DNA from: Pilimelia columellifera
GTDB taxonomy: Bacteria > Actinomycetota > Actinomycetes > Mycobacteriales > Micromonosporaceae
Direction: 5' to 3'
Length of the DNA: 64,000 bases
NCBI RefSeq assembly: GCF_039532605.1
Contig: NZ_BAAARY010000001.1
Span: forward strand, 310,001-374,000
A program made the position numbers and the translations under genes. Positions 1-8,404 of the stretch are shown one piece after another; positions within the stretch are counted from its first letter, which is position 1; every line of letters begins with the position of its first letter. Below the pieces are notes generated by a model. That model had not been told where the DNA came from. It searched no databases and was given only the letters and a program-made list of their open reading frames with translations.

Positions 1-39
1 GACAAACCCATCGCCTGGGCTGACCTGCCGGATCGGGCG

Positions 40-2145
40 TCACGCGACGACCTGGTCCAGCGGGCGGCCGTGGAACCGTGGTCCAGCGAGCGCCGTCAGC
101 ACACTCTCGATCCAGCCGGGGCCGGGGGCGCCGTCGCCATCGTGCCTGAGCACGCCCAGAGCGACATCGCCGCCGTTGGGTAGGTGGGCAGCCGCCAGCA
201 GCAGCTCGCCGGCGCCTGCGACGGCGATCGGCTTGCCGTGCTTGTACGCCTCGGCGACGAAGTGGACCGCGTGGCCATCCGCGGCGAGATCCGGCACGCC
301 CTTGCCCCCCGGCAGCACCACCGCGTCGTACAGGACCGAAGCCGTGGTGAACAGCGCCCGGGTGGCCGGCAGCTCACCGCCGCCGGCGACCGCGACCGGC
401 CCGTCCACCGGGGCGAGCAGCTCGACTACGGCTTGCTGGCCGTGCAACGCCTCGGTGAGCGGGGCCAGGAACGCGGCGTCGACCCCGTCCGCCGCCAGGA
501 CGGCGATCCGCATGCCCGCGATGCCGCTGCCGGTCAGGGCAGTCTGGCTCAGCCGCGGGGAGATCCGGGGCTTGTCCGTCTTCGTCGCCGCGGGGGCGGG
601 CACGCCGATTCCGGCCGCGACCTGGGCCGCCAACTGGTGGTCAATCTTGTTGAGCTGTTCGACTGTCCGGGACCGGATCTCGGGCCGGACGACCTTGCCC
701 AGCTCGAACCGGTACGCGGCGACGATGTGCTCGCGCTCCCACGGGGACATGCTGTGCAGGAACATCCGGGCCTGGGTGTGGTGGTCGCCGAAGCTCTCCG
801 GACGTTTGCGCAGCTTGGGGCCCTCGACCGGCTCGGGGAAGTGCCGGTAGGCGTTCGCGCCGTCGGCCAGGACCGGGCAGCCGCCGGAGATCGAATTCGG
901 GTGGTAGTTGGCCTGGGCGGCCGGGACGCTGACGTTGTGGAAGCCGTCCTGCTGGTGGTTGTTCACCTCGGCCAGCGGGCGGTTGATCGGGATCTGGGCG
1001 AAGTTCGGGCCGCCGAGCCGGGTGAGCTGGGTGTCCAGGTAGGAGAAGAGTCGGGCCTGGAGCATCGGATCGTCGGTGAACCCGATGCCCGGGACGACGT
1101 TCTGGACGCAGAACGCCACCTGTTCCGTCTCGGCGAAGAAGTTGGTGGGGTTGCGGTCAAGCACCATCCGGCCAACGGCGGTGACCGGGACCAGCTCCTC
1201 AGGGACGATCTTGGTGGCGTCGAGCAGGTCCAGCTCGGGGGCCTCGGTGGCGAGCCGGGCCACGTCCGCCTCAGTGATGAGTTGCAGGCCCAGCTCGTAC
1301 TCGGGGAAGATCCCAGCCTCGATCGACTCCCACAGGTCGCGCCGGTTGAAGTCGGGGTCCTTGCCGGCGATCTTCTGGGCCTCGTCCCACACCAGGGACC
1401 GCACGCCGCGCCTGGGCGTCCAGTGGAACTTCACCAGGGTCGACTCGCCGGCGGCGTTGACTAGCCGGAAGGTGTGCACGCCGAAGCCCTGCATGGTGGC
1501 GTAGGAGCGGGGCAGGGCGCGGTCGGACATCAGCCACATGACGTGGTGCATCGTTTCGGGCTGCAACGAGACGAAGTCCCAGAACGAGTCGTGCGCCGAC
1601 GCGCCGGTCGGCATCTCGTGATGGGGCTCCGGTTTCACCGCGTGCACGACGTCCGGGAACTTGATGCCGTCCTGGATGAAGAAGACCGGCATGTTGTTGC
1701 CGACCAGGTCGAAGTTGCCGGCCCGGGTGTAGAACTTGGTGGCGAAACCGCGCACGTCCCGGACGGTGTCGGCGGAGCCGCGCGAGCCCTGCACGGTGGA
1801 GAACCGGACGAACACCGGGGTCCTGGCGGCTGGGTCGCAGAGGAAGTCGGCGCTGGTGTAGCGCGCCAGGGACTCGTACACCTGGAAGTAGCCGTGAGCG
1901 CCAGAGCCGCGGGCGTGCACCACCCGCTCGGGGATCCGCTCGTGATCAAAGCGGGTGAGCTTCTCGCGCAGGTGGAAGTCCTCCAACAGGGACGGACCCC
2001 GCTCGCCCACGGTCAGCGAGTTGTCGGTGTCGTCGACCAGGACGCCCTGGTCGGTGGTCAGCGCGGATCCGCCGTTGTCGACGCCGTGCGCGGCGAGCTG
2101 ACGGTCCTTGTCGGTGCCCGGACGCTGGGCGGAGTCATGGGTCAT
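40..2145 (-). CDS. katE: Large-subunit catalase with C-terminal DJ-1/PfpI-like domain
   Basis: This is a haem catalase that breaks down hydrogen peroxide in the cytoplasm. At 701 aa it belongs to the large-subunit (HPII-like) clade: residues from about 540 on form an extra DJ-1/PfpI-like domain that small-subunit catalases of about 500 aa lack. The active-site His segment (VVHARGSGAHG), the distal Asn segment (NNMPVFFIQDG) and the proximal haem-Tyr segment (FSYLDTQ) are all visible, so it should be active. The ATG start follows an AAAGG ribosome site. A GGTT-N15-GGGTAA stress-type promoter lies about 70 bases upstream, at the 3' end of the next gene. In Streptomyces coelicolor a catalase (CatB) is sigma-B dependent, which fits. 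Identity is near certain; the regulation is inferred. Confidence 0.96.
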   Translation of the reverse strand: MTHDSAQRPGTDKDRQLAAHGVDNGGSALTTDQGVLVDDTDNSLTVGERGPSLLEDFHLREKLTRFDHERIPERVVHARGSGAHGYFQVYESLARYTSADFLCDPAARTPVFVRFSTVQGSRGSADTVRDVRGFATKFYTRAGNFDLVGNNMPVFFIQDGIKFPDVVHAVKPEPHHEMPTGASAHDSFWDFVSLQPETMHHVMWLMSDRALPRSYATMQGFGVHTFRLVNAAGESTLVKFHWTPRRGVRSLVWDEAQKIAGKDPDFNRRDLWESIEAGIFPEYELGLQLITEADVARLATEAPELDLLDATKIVPEELVPVTAVGRMVLDRNPTNFFAETEQVAFCVQNVVPGIGFTDDPMLQARLFSYLDTQLTRLGGPNFAQIPINRPLAEVNNHQQDGFHNVSVPAAQANYHPNSISGGCPVLADGANAYRHFPEPVEGPKLRKRPESFGDHHTQARMFLHSMSPWEREHIVAAYRFELGKVVRPEIRSRTVEQLNKIDHQLAAQVAAGIGVPAPAATKTDKPRISPRLSQTALTGSGIAGMRIAVLAADGVDAAFLAPLTEALHGQQAVVELLAPVDGPVAVAGGGELPATRALFTTASVLYDAVVLPGGKGVPDLAADGHAVHFVAEAYKHGKPIAVAGAGELLLAAAHLPNGGDVALGVLRHDGDGAPGPGWIESVLTALAGPRFHGRPLDQVVA

Positions 2146-2214
2146 GACGGGCCTTTCGGTCGCTACGGCATGGCCGGTGGCCAGGCGCGCCGGCCCGGGC
2201 CACCGTCATCTGCG

Positions 2215-2239
2215 TTACCCGCGCCGGCCCGGGCTAACC
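2215..2239 (-). promoter_or_regulatory. Sigma-B/F-type promoter for the catalase gene
   Basis: On the minus strand GGTT (2239-2236) and GGGTAA (2220-2215) are separated by 15 bases. This fits the actinobacterial stress-sigma pattern GNNT-N14-16-GGGTA. The start codon is at 2145, giving a leader of roughly 60 bases. Confidence 0.5.
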
Positions 2240-2240
2240 G

Positions 2241-3857
2241 TCAGCCGACCACCTCGCCGGGGGTGGGTTCGGAGGAGCGGGCGTAGACGCGGCGGTGCGC
2301 GGCCCCGATCAGCCCCTGGTAGGCCAGGCCCAGACCCGGCCGGGCCCGCAGCAGCGCCGCCCGGGCGGCGTTGGCGCCCGGCGCCCCGTGCACCCCGCCG
2401 CCGGGATGGGCGGAGGCGCTGGCCAGGAACAGCCCGTCCACGACGGTGTCGGCGCGGCCGAGGCCGGGCGTCGGGCGCAGGAACAGCTGCTGGTACGCCG
2501 CCGCGGTGCCGCCGCCCAGCGCCCCGCCGACCAGGCTCGGGTTCTGCGCCTCCAGATCCGCCGGCCCGGCCACGTGCCGGCCCACGACCAGCTGCCGGAA
2601 GCCCGGCGCGTGCCGCTCCAACGCCTGCTCCATCAGCTCCACATGGCCGGCGATCTCCTCCGCCCGCCACCGGCGACGGAACGGCAGGTGGGTGTATGCC
2701 CACAGCGACTCGGTCCCCGGCGGCGAGTGCGCCGGCTCCGCCACCGACATCTGACCGACCAGCAGGAACGGCTGCGATGGCAGGTCGCCGGCGGCCAGCT
2801 CGCCGGCGTACCGGGCCAGCCCGCCGACGTCCGCGCCCAGGTGCACGGTGCCCGCGCCGGCCGCCGCCGGGTTGCGCCAGGGCACCGGCGCCGACAACGC
2901 CCAGTCGACCTTCACGGTGCTGCCGTCCCAGCGGAAGTGCCGCAGGTCCTGGACGAGCCGCGGCGGCAGCGCATCCTCCCCCACCAGGTCCAGGTAGAGA
3001 GCGGGCGCCGGCACGTCGGCCATGACCGCCCGCCGGGCCCGCCAGGCCCGACCGTCGGCGGTGATAACGCCCAACGCACGACCGTGCGACACCGGGACCC
3101 GCACCGCCCGGGCGTCGTAGACGATCTGTCCGCCGCGCTCGCGCAGCCGGGCCACCAGGGCGTCGGTGATGGACTGGGCCCCGCCGGCCGGCACCGGCCA
3201 GCCGATCTGCTGGCCCAGCATCGCCAGCAGCCAGCCGTAGGCGCCCGAGGCGGCCTCGTCCGGGGACAGATCGGTGTGCAGGGCGCAGCCGGCCAGCAGC
3301 GCCTGACCGCCGTCGCCGGCGAACAGCTCCTGGCCCAGCTTGCGCGCCGGCAGCAGCAGGCTGCGGGCCAGCCGCAGCGCCCCGCCGACGCCGGTGCGGC
3401 GCAGCAGCCCCACGGCGTGCCGCACCGGCGGGAACGGGGTCAGCAGCAGCGGCACGAACCGATCGGCGACCCGGGTCCACTGCTCGTACGCGGTCCGCCA
3501 GCGCTCGCCGTCGCCGTCGGCGAACGCCTCCAACGACGCGGCAGTCCGCTCCACTTCGCGGTTCAGCACCGCGACCCGGTCGTCCGGCAGGAGGTGCGCC
3601 ACCACGTCCGGGGCGTGCCGCCAGCTGAGGCCGTGCCGGTCCAGGCTCAGCGCCCGCAGCGCCGGCGAGGCGTAGCCCAGGGGGTAGAACGAGCTGTACA
3701 GGTCCGACAGGTACCCGGGCGCGGTGACCTCGGCGGACCGCACCGCCCCGCCCGGCAGCCCGGTGGCTTCCAGCACCACCACCTCCCAGCCCGCGTCGGC
3801 CAGCAGGTTCGCCGCCACCAGACCGTTGTGCCCCGCTCCGATCACCACCGCGTCCAC
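2241..3857 (-). CDS. Phytoene-desaturase-like FAD-dependent oxidoreductase
   Basis: This is a 538-aa flavoprotein of the phytoene desaturase / amine oxidase superfamily. The N-terminal dinucleotide-binding segment GAGHNGLVAANLLADAGW (about residues 7-24) and the following GLPGGAVRS segment bind FAD. The carboxy end carries the family's second FAD-contact region (GLFLASASAHPGGGVHGAPG). The substrate is unknown; relatives are annotated as NAD(P)/FAD oxidoreductases or carotenoid-desaturase homologues, and no other carotenoid gene is visible here. I chose the GTG at 3857 because GGAGGTGA sits 6 bases upstream and the Rossmann motif begins immediately after. The reading frame stays open another 124 codons upstream, but that stretch overlaps the divergent SDR gene and has no domain character. 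The catalase promoter sits against its stop codon. Confidence 0.88.
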   Translation of the reverse strand: MDAVVIGAGHNGLVAANLLADAGWEVVVLEATGLPGGAVRSAEVTAPGYLSDLYSSFYPLGYASPALRALSLDRHGLSWRHAPDVVAHLLPDDRVAVLNREVERTAASLEAFADGDGERWRTAYEQWTRVADRFVPLLLTPFPPVRHAVGLLRRTGVGGALRLARSLLLPARKLGQELFAGDGGQALLAGCALHTDLSPDEAASGAYGWLLAMLGQQIGWPVPAGGAQSITDALVARLRERGGQIVYDARAVRVPVSHGRALGVITADGRAWRARRAVMADVPAPALYLDLVGEDALPPRLVQDLRHFRWDGSTVKVDWALSAPVPWRNPAAAGAGTVHLGADVGGLARYAGELAAGDLPSQPFLLVGQMSVAEPAHSPPGTESLWAYTHLPFRRRWRAEEIAGHVELMEQALERHAPGFRQLVVGRHVAGPADLEAQNPSLVGGALGGGTAAAYQQLFLRPTPGLGRADTVVDGLFLASASAHPGGGVHGAPGANAARAALLRARPGLGLAYQGLIGAAHRRVYARSSEPTPGEVVG

Positions 3858-3879
3858 CGCGTCACCTCCACCGGCGTTC

Positions 3880-3904
3880 CTACCCCGCCGGCCCGGCCGT
3901 ACCC
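3880..3904 (-). promoter_or_regulatory. Candidate stress-type promoter for the FAD oxidoreductase
   Basis: Minus-strand GGGT (3904-3901), 15 bases, then GGGTAG (3885-3880), about 20 bases before the GTG start at 3857. The -35 element is a weak GNNT match. Confidence 0.35.
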
Positions 3905-3947
3905 GCCGAGCGGCCAACCTGAATTCCAACGGCCCGACCAACGGACG

Positions 3948-3972
3948 GGGTAGCCGCGCCGGGACGGGGTAG
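3948..3972 (+). promoter_or_regulatory. Candidate stress-type promoter for the SDR gene (near-leaderless)
   Basis: GGGT (3948-3951), 15 bases, then GGGTAG (3967-3972), with exactly 9 bases to the ATG at 3982. The two elements arise from a direct repeat of GACGGGGTAG with a 19-base period. No ribosome site is present, which agrees with a leaderless or near-leaderless message. Confidence 0.4.
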
Positions 3973-3981
3973 TAGCGGTCC

Positions 3982-4866
3982 ATGCGACCTGTGGTGGTGG
4001 TGACCGGCGCCTCGGCCGGAGTGGGACTGGCGACCTCGTTGGCGTTCGCCCGCAGAGGTTGGGCGGTGACGCTGGCGGCCCGCGACCCCGCCCCGCTGGC
4101 GGTGGCGGCCCGACGATGCGGGCCGACAGCGCTGGTCGTGCCCACCGACGTCGCCAGCGAGACGGCCGTGAACGAGCTGGCCGACGCGGTGATGACCCGG
4201 TACGGCCGGATGGATGCCTGGATCAACAACGCGGCCGTTGCCTCGTTCGGCCCGGTCGAGGCGACACCGGTGAGCGAGGTCCGGGCGATCCTGGAGACAA
4301 ACGTGATCGGCTACCTGAACGGGGTGCGCGCCGCGCTGCCGTGCCTGCGCCTGAGCGGCGGCGGTGTGATCGTCAACGTCTCGTCCGCGGTCGGCGCGAT
4401 CGGGCACCCCAGCGGCATGGGTTACGCGATGAGCAAGTTCGCAGTTCGTGGTCTGGCGCGCAGCCTCCGGCAGGAGCTGCTGCTGGCCGGCGAGGACAAC
4501 ATCAAGGTATGCACGGTGCTGCCGTCAAGCGTGGACACCCCGCTGTACGGCAACGCGGCCAACTACTCCGGGCTACGGCTGCGGCCCATTCCACCGGCCT
4601 ACCCGGCTGAGCGGGTCGCCCGGGCGATCCTGCGGATGGTCGGCCATCCGCGCCGGGAGGTGTACGTCGGAGCGGCGGGACGGCTGACGGCGGGGGCGTA
4701 CCCGTGGGCGCCGGGGCTGATCGACCGCCTCTACGCCAAGATGGTGGCCCGCACCCAGCTGGGCCCCGAGCCGGCCCCGCCCACCAGTGGGAACCTACGC
4801 CGCCCCTGGCACAGCGAGCTTCCCGCGAAGCTGATCCGCTCGGCAGCCGAGCTGATGCCGGTGTGA
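3982..4866 (+). CDS. Short-chain dehydrogenase/reductase (SDR)
   Basis: This is a 294-aa cytoplasmic NAD(P)-dependent oxidoreductase of the classical SDR fold. The cofactor motif TGASAGVG lies near the N-terminus (residues 8-15). NNAA follows at about residue 86, and the catalytic Ser with the Y-x-x-x-K pair (YAMSK) at about 148-152. The sequence is somewhat longer than the usual 250 aa because of a C-terminal tail. The substrate cannot be read from the sequence. It is divergent from the FAD oxidoreductase (125-base gap) and lies upstream of the DUF2795 gene. Its start is exactly 9 bases after a GGGTAG box. Confidence 0.92.
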   Translation: MRPVVVVTGASAGVGLATSLAFARRGWAVTLAARDPAPLAVAARRCGPTALVVPTDVASETAVNELADAVMTRYGRMDAWINNAAVASFGPVEATPVSEVRAILETNVIGYLNGVRAALPCLRLSGGGVIVNVSSAVGAIGHPSGMGYAMSKFAVRGLARSLRQELLLAGEDNIKVCTVLPSSVDTPLYGNAANYSGLRLRPIPPAYPAERVARAILRMVGHPRREVYVGAAGRLTAGAYPWAPGLIDRLYAKMVARTQLGPEPAPPTSGNLRRPWHSELPAKLIRSAAELMPV

Positions 4867-4880
4867 ACGGCGGCCGGAAC

Positions 4881-4906
4881 GTTTTCGGCCCTCGGGGCCC
4901 GGGTAC
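4881..4906 (+). promoter_or_regulatory. Sigma-B/F-type promoter for the DUF2795 gene (near-leaderless)
   Basis: GTTT (4881-4884), 16 bases, GGGTAC (4901-4906), then 9 bases to the ATG at 4916. This is one of the best matches in the window to the GTTT-N15/16-GGGTA stress promoter. No ribosome site is present. Confidence 0.55.
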
Positions 4907-4915
4907 CCCACCGAC

Positions 4916-5326
4916 ATGACACGCGAAAGCACCAAACACGGACCCCGGCTCGATGACGAGATGACCAAGGAGACCGAGGGCTACGTCCGCGGCGCTCCCA
5001 CCGGCGGACGGGCCCAGGAATGGCGTCATCCGGAGCCGCCGGGAGAGGACCAGCCAGATGTGACTGCCTTTCCGGAGGGCCCCCGGCCCGGTGGCGCCAG
5101 CGGCGGCCTGACCGCCGAGGAGCTGGAGCGGCGTTCGCAGTTCGGCACCTACATCCGGCGTTCGATCCTGCCCGCGGACGCCGTGGCGTTGCGCGCCGAC
5201 GCGCGGGACAACGAGGCGCCCGACTGGGTCCTCACCGAGCTGGACCGGCTACCGGAGGGCCAGCCCTTCGCCACCATCAGTGACGTTTGGGTGGCCCTGG
5301 GGCACCACGCCGAGACCCGCACCTGA
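4916..5326 (+). CDS. DUF2795 domain-containing protein
   Basis: This small acidic soluble protein of 136 aa belongs to a family common in actinomycetes and without a known function. The N-terminal half is polar and low in complexity, with the family-typical opening MTRESTKHGPRLDDEM. The folded DUF2795 domain is in the C-terminal half, from about residue 75. There is no signal peptide or membrane segment. The upstream GTTT/GGGTAC promoter suggests that it belongs to the general stress response, as do its neighbours. It converges with the Rv2629-like gene, with 16 bases between the stops. Confidence 0.8.
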   Translation: MTRESTKHGPRLDDEMTKETEGYVRGAPTGGRAQEWRHPEPPGEDQPDVTAFPEGPRPGGASGGLTAEELERRSQFGTYIRRSILPADAVALRADARDNEAPDWVLTELDRLPEGQPFATISDVWVALGHHAETRT

Positions 5327-5342
5327 GGGGCCCGGTCGCCGG

Positions 5343-6464
5343 TCAGCTGGAGGTGGGCACGTCCGCGTAGCGCAGCACCACGGCCAGCGGCGCGCCGCCG
5401 GGCGCGTCGTCTTGGTCGAGCATGACCAGTTGCGCGTCCGTGCCCGCCATTGCCCGCGCCAGCGCTGCGTCGGCCCGGTCCCGCTGCGGATTCTCCACTC
5501 CCATCGCGGTGAGGTCCTCGGCGCTCAGTGCCAGGTGGGTGGCCTCCGGACCGATCCAGATCGGCTCGGCCAGAAGGTGTGGCGCGGCCGAGAGCACGGT
5601 CTCCGCCTGGCCCCGTTGCAGGGCGGCGACCACCGCCGGCAGGCCGGTGCCCTCAAGCTCCGGTTGGCCAAGCTGGACGCCGAACCGGTCCAACACCTGG
5701 TCGGTGTGCCGGCGGGCAGCGTCGGTGATCGCGGCGGCGGTGGCCTCGTCGATCGCCTCCGGGTCCGCGCCCGGCGCCCGGGAGCCGGCCTCGGTGCGCA
5801 CCACCCGGCCCTGCCAGTAGGCCGGCAGCTGCTCCATGAACTGCTGAACGGCGCGCACGTCCCCGCCGACCACCAGGATCTCCGCCCCGATCTCCCGACC
5901 GAGGGCGTCCGCGGCGGCGGCCACGTCGCCGGCGTTACGCTGCCAGGTCACCTCCGCCGCCTGCTGGTAGCGGCGACTGGACCAGCCCCCAGGCTTGACC
6001 TTGCGGATCGGGAAGTCCTCCTGCCCGATCACCTCGTCCCGGCGGGCCACCCCGCCTGTTGAAACGCCCTCCAGGTCCGCGCCGGTGCGGTCCGCGACCA
6101 CCCGGAGCCAGGAGATCTCCTCGCCGCGCGCCGCCAACAGCGGCATGACGTCCGGAAGCGGGGCCCACCGTGCGGAGTCAGCGGGCGGCGGCGCCGGCAG
6201 CGTCTCGTCCATGACGACGAGGCCGTCGCTGGCGAACACGACCAGCCCGTGGCGGCCCGGCGTAGGCTCGCGGCCCAGGATCGCGTCGTCGAGCGCCGCC
6301 ACCGTGCCCGGGTCGGCCCCGTCGCTCACCAGCTGCTCGCGCAGCCTGCGCCAGCGCAGCTCCCGCTCCGCGGGCGCGGTCGGCACGTCGGCGGTGATGT
6401 CCAGGTACGCCGAGGCCCACGGCCCCGGGCGGTCGTAGAGCGGGCGCAGAAAAGACAGATCCAT
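5343..6464 (-). CDS. Rv2629-like protein (bacterial eRF1-related, baeRF family)
   Basis: This 373-aa cytoplasmic protein resembles Mycobacterium tuberculosis Rv2629 and related actinobacterial proteins. They carry a bacterial eRF1/Vms1-like fold proposed to act on ribosomes or peptidyl-tRNA under stress. What I see is the family opening (a short helix, then PGPWASAYLDIT), the internal LVVGGDVRAVQQF segment and the C-terminal LVMLDQDDAPGGAPLAVVLRYA segment. I start it at the ATG at 6464, because GAGGTG lies 6 bases upstream. The open frame extends 32 codons further through a region that holds two GGGTA promoter boxes. Assignment to the family is firm; the biochemical role is not established. 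Confidence 0.8.
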   Translation of the reverse strand: MDLSFLRPLYDRPGPWASAYLDITADVPTAPAERELRWRRLREQLVSDGADPGTVAALDDAILGREPTPGRHGLVVFASDGLVVMDETLPAPPPADSARWAPLPDVMPLLAARGEEISWLRVVADRTGADLEGVSTGGVARRDEVIGQEDFPIRKVKPGGWSSRRYQQAAEVTWQRNAGDVAAAADALGREIGAEILVVGGDVRAVQQFMEQLPAYWQGRVVRTEAGSRAPGADPEAIDEATAAAITDAARRHTDQVLDRFGVQLGQPELEGTGLPAVVAALQRGQAETVLSAAPHLLAEPIWIGPEATHLALSAEDLTAMGVENPQRDRADAALARAMAGTDAQLVMLDQDDAPGGAPLAVVLRYADVPTSS

Positions 6465-6494
6465 CGTCAACACCTCGACGGGTCGCAGGGCCAG

Positions 6495-6532
6495 GTACCC
6501 GCGTCGGCTACCCCGAAGCCGCCGGGCTAACC
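6495..6532 (-). promoter_or_regulatory. Two overlapping stress-type promoters for the Rv2629-like gene
   Basis: Minus strand: GGTT (6532-6529)-N15-GGGTAG (6513-6508), and, nested in it, GCTT (6519-6516)-N15-GGGTAC (6500-6495). Either would give a short leader to the ATG at 6464. The GGTTAGCCCGG start of the first copy is shared with the catalase promoter. Confidence 0.45.
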
Positions 6533-6610
6533 GGGTTCCAGCGCCGGGGATCCTGCTCACCGGGCCCCCTCCGCTTCCGTCGGCTGCGTCGGGAACGAGG
6601 TACTACAGCG

Positions 6611-7156
6611 TCAGCTCTGCTCCGGCGGCTCCGCGGCCCGCTGGGCAGCCGTGTATGCGAACTGGAGGAAGTCCGAGCCGGTGACTGCTGCCGCGCCCGT
6701 CATCACCATGCGGGTCGCCCGCGGCGCCAGCACCAACCCGCCGGCCAGCGCCGTGCACACCCAGACGCCCAGGCAGAACGGGCAGGTCAGCAGCTCGCCG
6801 ACGGCGTGCCGGACTACCTGGTGATCGCGGACCTCCTCCATCACCTCGCCGTGGCCGATCGGTTCCTTGAACCGGGTGAACGGCGCCCGCAGCGGGCTGG
6901 TCACCGAATCCTTGGCGATGAGGCGCGCGAGCTTGTGGGTGGCGACTGTCAGCAGGGCCAGGTCCGCCGGCCCCACCCGGTCGGGGAGTCGCCGCCCGGT
7001 GAGGCGGGCCGCGCCTGCCAGCGCCGCCAGCAGGACGCCGTAGCCGGCGAGTTCGGCCACGTAGCCGCCCAACGGGCGGCGTTCGGTCGGGGCGTATTCG
7101 GCGCTCAACTTCCTGAGCCGCTGGGAGAAACGCCGGGTCAAGGTTCCAGTAGTCAT
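6611..7156 (-). CDS. DUF1360 membrane protein
   Basis: This is a 181-aa integral membrane protein of the DUF1360 family, found in Gram-positive bacteria and often near stress genes. Its function is unknown. The family hallmark CPFCLGVWVC (about residues 126-135) lies at the start of a transmembrane segment, and another hydrophobic segment is near residues 30-50. It follows the hemerythrin gene by 7 bases in the same direction with no clear ribosome site of its own, so the two are probably cotranscribed and translationally coupled. Confidence 0.83.
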   Translation of the reverse strand: MTTGTLTRRFSQRLRKLSAEYAPTERRPLGGYVAELAGYGVLLAALAGAARLTGRRLPDRVGPADLALLTVATHKLARLIAKDSVTSPLRAPFTRFKEPIGHGEVMEEVRDHQVVRHAVGELLTCPFCLGVWVCTALAGGLVLAPRATRMVMTGAAAVTGSDFLQFAYTAAQRAAEPPEQS

Positions 7157-7163
7157 CGGCGTG

Positions 7164-7760
7164 TCAGCTCAGGTCGTCACGCGAGGTGGGGCGACTGGAG
7201 ATCGCGTCGCGCACCCGGTCGATCAGCCCGGCGCCCGGTGCCAACAGCATGTTCCAGGGGGGCGTGTCCGGCGCGGAAGGGTGTGGCCGAGTAGGGGCGG
7301 ACGTTTTGGCCATCTCCGCCGCGCCGGCCAGCCGTCCGAGCTGTTGATGCGAGCACGCTTCCCGCAACCGGGGAAAGAGCGTCCTCTCCTCGTCCCGAAC
7401 GTGCTCGCGGACGGTCGCCATCAGCTCAGCAAGAAGCTGTTCGAACTCCACGTGCTCGGGTTCCATCGACTCCAGGCGCTTCATCAGGCGCTCCATCTCG
7501 GCGTGCTCGCCCAGCTCCCGGTCGGCGAGCGCCTCGCCGTCGGAGAACACCTCCCGGGCCGTCGGGTACAGGTACTCCTCCTCGGCGACCGCGTGCCGCA
7601 CCAGCTCGGCAATCGCCACGTCCAGCAATCGGCGCCGATCCTGCGGACTGCGACCGACCGCCTCGATGTCCGCGAACAGCGACTCCACCTCGGCGTGGTC
7701 TGCGGTGAGAATGTCCACCAGATCGCGGTCGGTGGTTGGACCTTCGGTGCCACCGAACAT
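7164..7760 (-). CDS. Hemerythrin-domain protein
   Basis: This is a 198-aa cytoplasmic protein with a hemerythrin HHE cation-binding domain in residues ~15-150. Such domains bind a di-iron centre and sense or scavenge oxygen, nitric oxide or peroxide. Ligand-type residues sit in the expected helical pattern: DHAEVE, HAVAEEEYLYP, GEHAEME and EHVRDEERTLFPRL. The C-terminal 45 residues look disordered. The ATG at 7760 is preceded by GAGGAGG. A near-perfect stress promoter (GTTT-N15-GGGTAA) lies just upstream, so oxidative or general stress control is likely. DUF1360 follows in the same operon. Confidence 0.9.
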   Translation of the reverse strand: MFGGTEGPTTDRDLVDILTADHAEVESLFADIEAVGRSPQDRRRLLDVAIAELVRHAVAEEEYLYPTAREVFSDGEALADRELGEHAEMERLMKRLESMEPEHVEFEQLLAELMATVREHVRDEERTLFPRLREACSHQQLGRLAGAAEMAKTSAPTRPHPSAPDTPPWNMLLAPGAGLIDRVRDAISSRPTSRDDLS

Positions 7761-7800
7761 AACTGCCTCCTCGGTCGCCGGAATCATTCCAGCCGCCGGG

Positions 7801-7825
7801 TTACCCGTCGGGGCACCGGAGAAAC
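7801..7825 (-). promoter_or_regulatory. Sigma-B/F-type promoter for the hemerythrin-DUF1360 operon
   Basis: Minus-strand GTTT (7825-7822), 15 bases, then GGGTAA (7806-7801), about 40 bases before the start codon. Both boxes match the stress-sigma consensus. Confidence 0.6.
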
Positions 7826-7891
7826 CGCCGCCCGGAGGGCTGGCGATCGGCGGGAAGTTTGTGAAACACCGTCCAAGGGCGGGCCAGGTGG

Positions 7892-8395
7892 TCAGGACCT
7901 GGGCGCGGTGGCGGTGGCCGGGGCGTCGAGCTGGTCGCGGGCGGCCCTGCCCAACGCCGCCGGGCGGCGCTCGACGATGTCGGCCAGCCGGCGCAGCCCC
8001 TCGACGTTGCGCCGGTGCATCACCAAGTCGTTGATCTTGTTCTGGACCCACTGCAACGGCCCGGCGACGAAGTGTTCGCTGATGACCACCAGGGTCCGGC
8101 CGTCGGGGAGCGGTTCGAGCCGGATCGTCACCGTGGCCTCTCCCATCGGCCACAGTCTCGGCCGAAGCACCAGCTCGGCGTTCGGGACCGCGGACTCGCA
8201 GACGGTGCTGTCGTGCAACGACAGCGGCCACGGGCCGGCCTTGTGGTAGATCTTGGCGCCCGGCGCCGGCCAGTGCCGGTCCACGCCCCGGATGTGGGCG
8301 GTGCCGACGACCCAGTCGCTGTAGGTCCAGCCGTCGGCGAGCACCGCGTAGACCTGCTCCGGCGAGGCGTCGATGATGCGGTTGGTGATGGCCAT
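7892..8395 (-). CDS. SRPBCC (START-like) family protein
   Basis: This is a 167-aa cytoplasmic protein of the SRPBCC / polyketide-cyclase-like fold, which forms a hydrophobic ligand cavity. The opening MAITNRIIDASPEQVYAVLADG and the central run of beta strands followed by a long C-terminal helix (residues ~110-150) are typical. The ligand is unknown. Its ATG is 9 bases after a GGGTAG box, with no ribosome site, so the message is probably near-leaderless. It lies downstream of the alcohol dehydrogenase gene but has its own promoter. Confidence 0.85.
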   Translation of the reverse strand: MAITNRIIDASPEQVYAVLADGWTYSDWVVGTAHIRGVDRHWPAPGAKIYHKAGPWPLSLHDSTVCESAVPNAELVLRPRLWPMGEATVTIRLEPLPDGRTLVVISEHFVAGPLQWVQNKINDLVMHRRNVEGLRRLADIVERRPAALGRAARDQLDAPATATAPRS

Positions 8396-8404
8396 GGCCG
8401 TGTT

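Noticed and set aside
2295..3953. A 552-codon plus-strand frame opposite the FAD oxidoreductase
   Set aside because: It is low-complexity Arg/Pro/Gln/Gly sequence without a motif, antisense to a gene with clear FAD-binding motifs.
3858..4229. N-terminal extension of the FAD oxidoreductase by 124 codons
   Set aside because: It overlaps the divergent SDR gene and two promoter boxes, and lies upstream of a strong ribosome site and the Rossmann motif.
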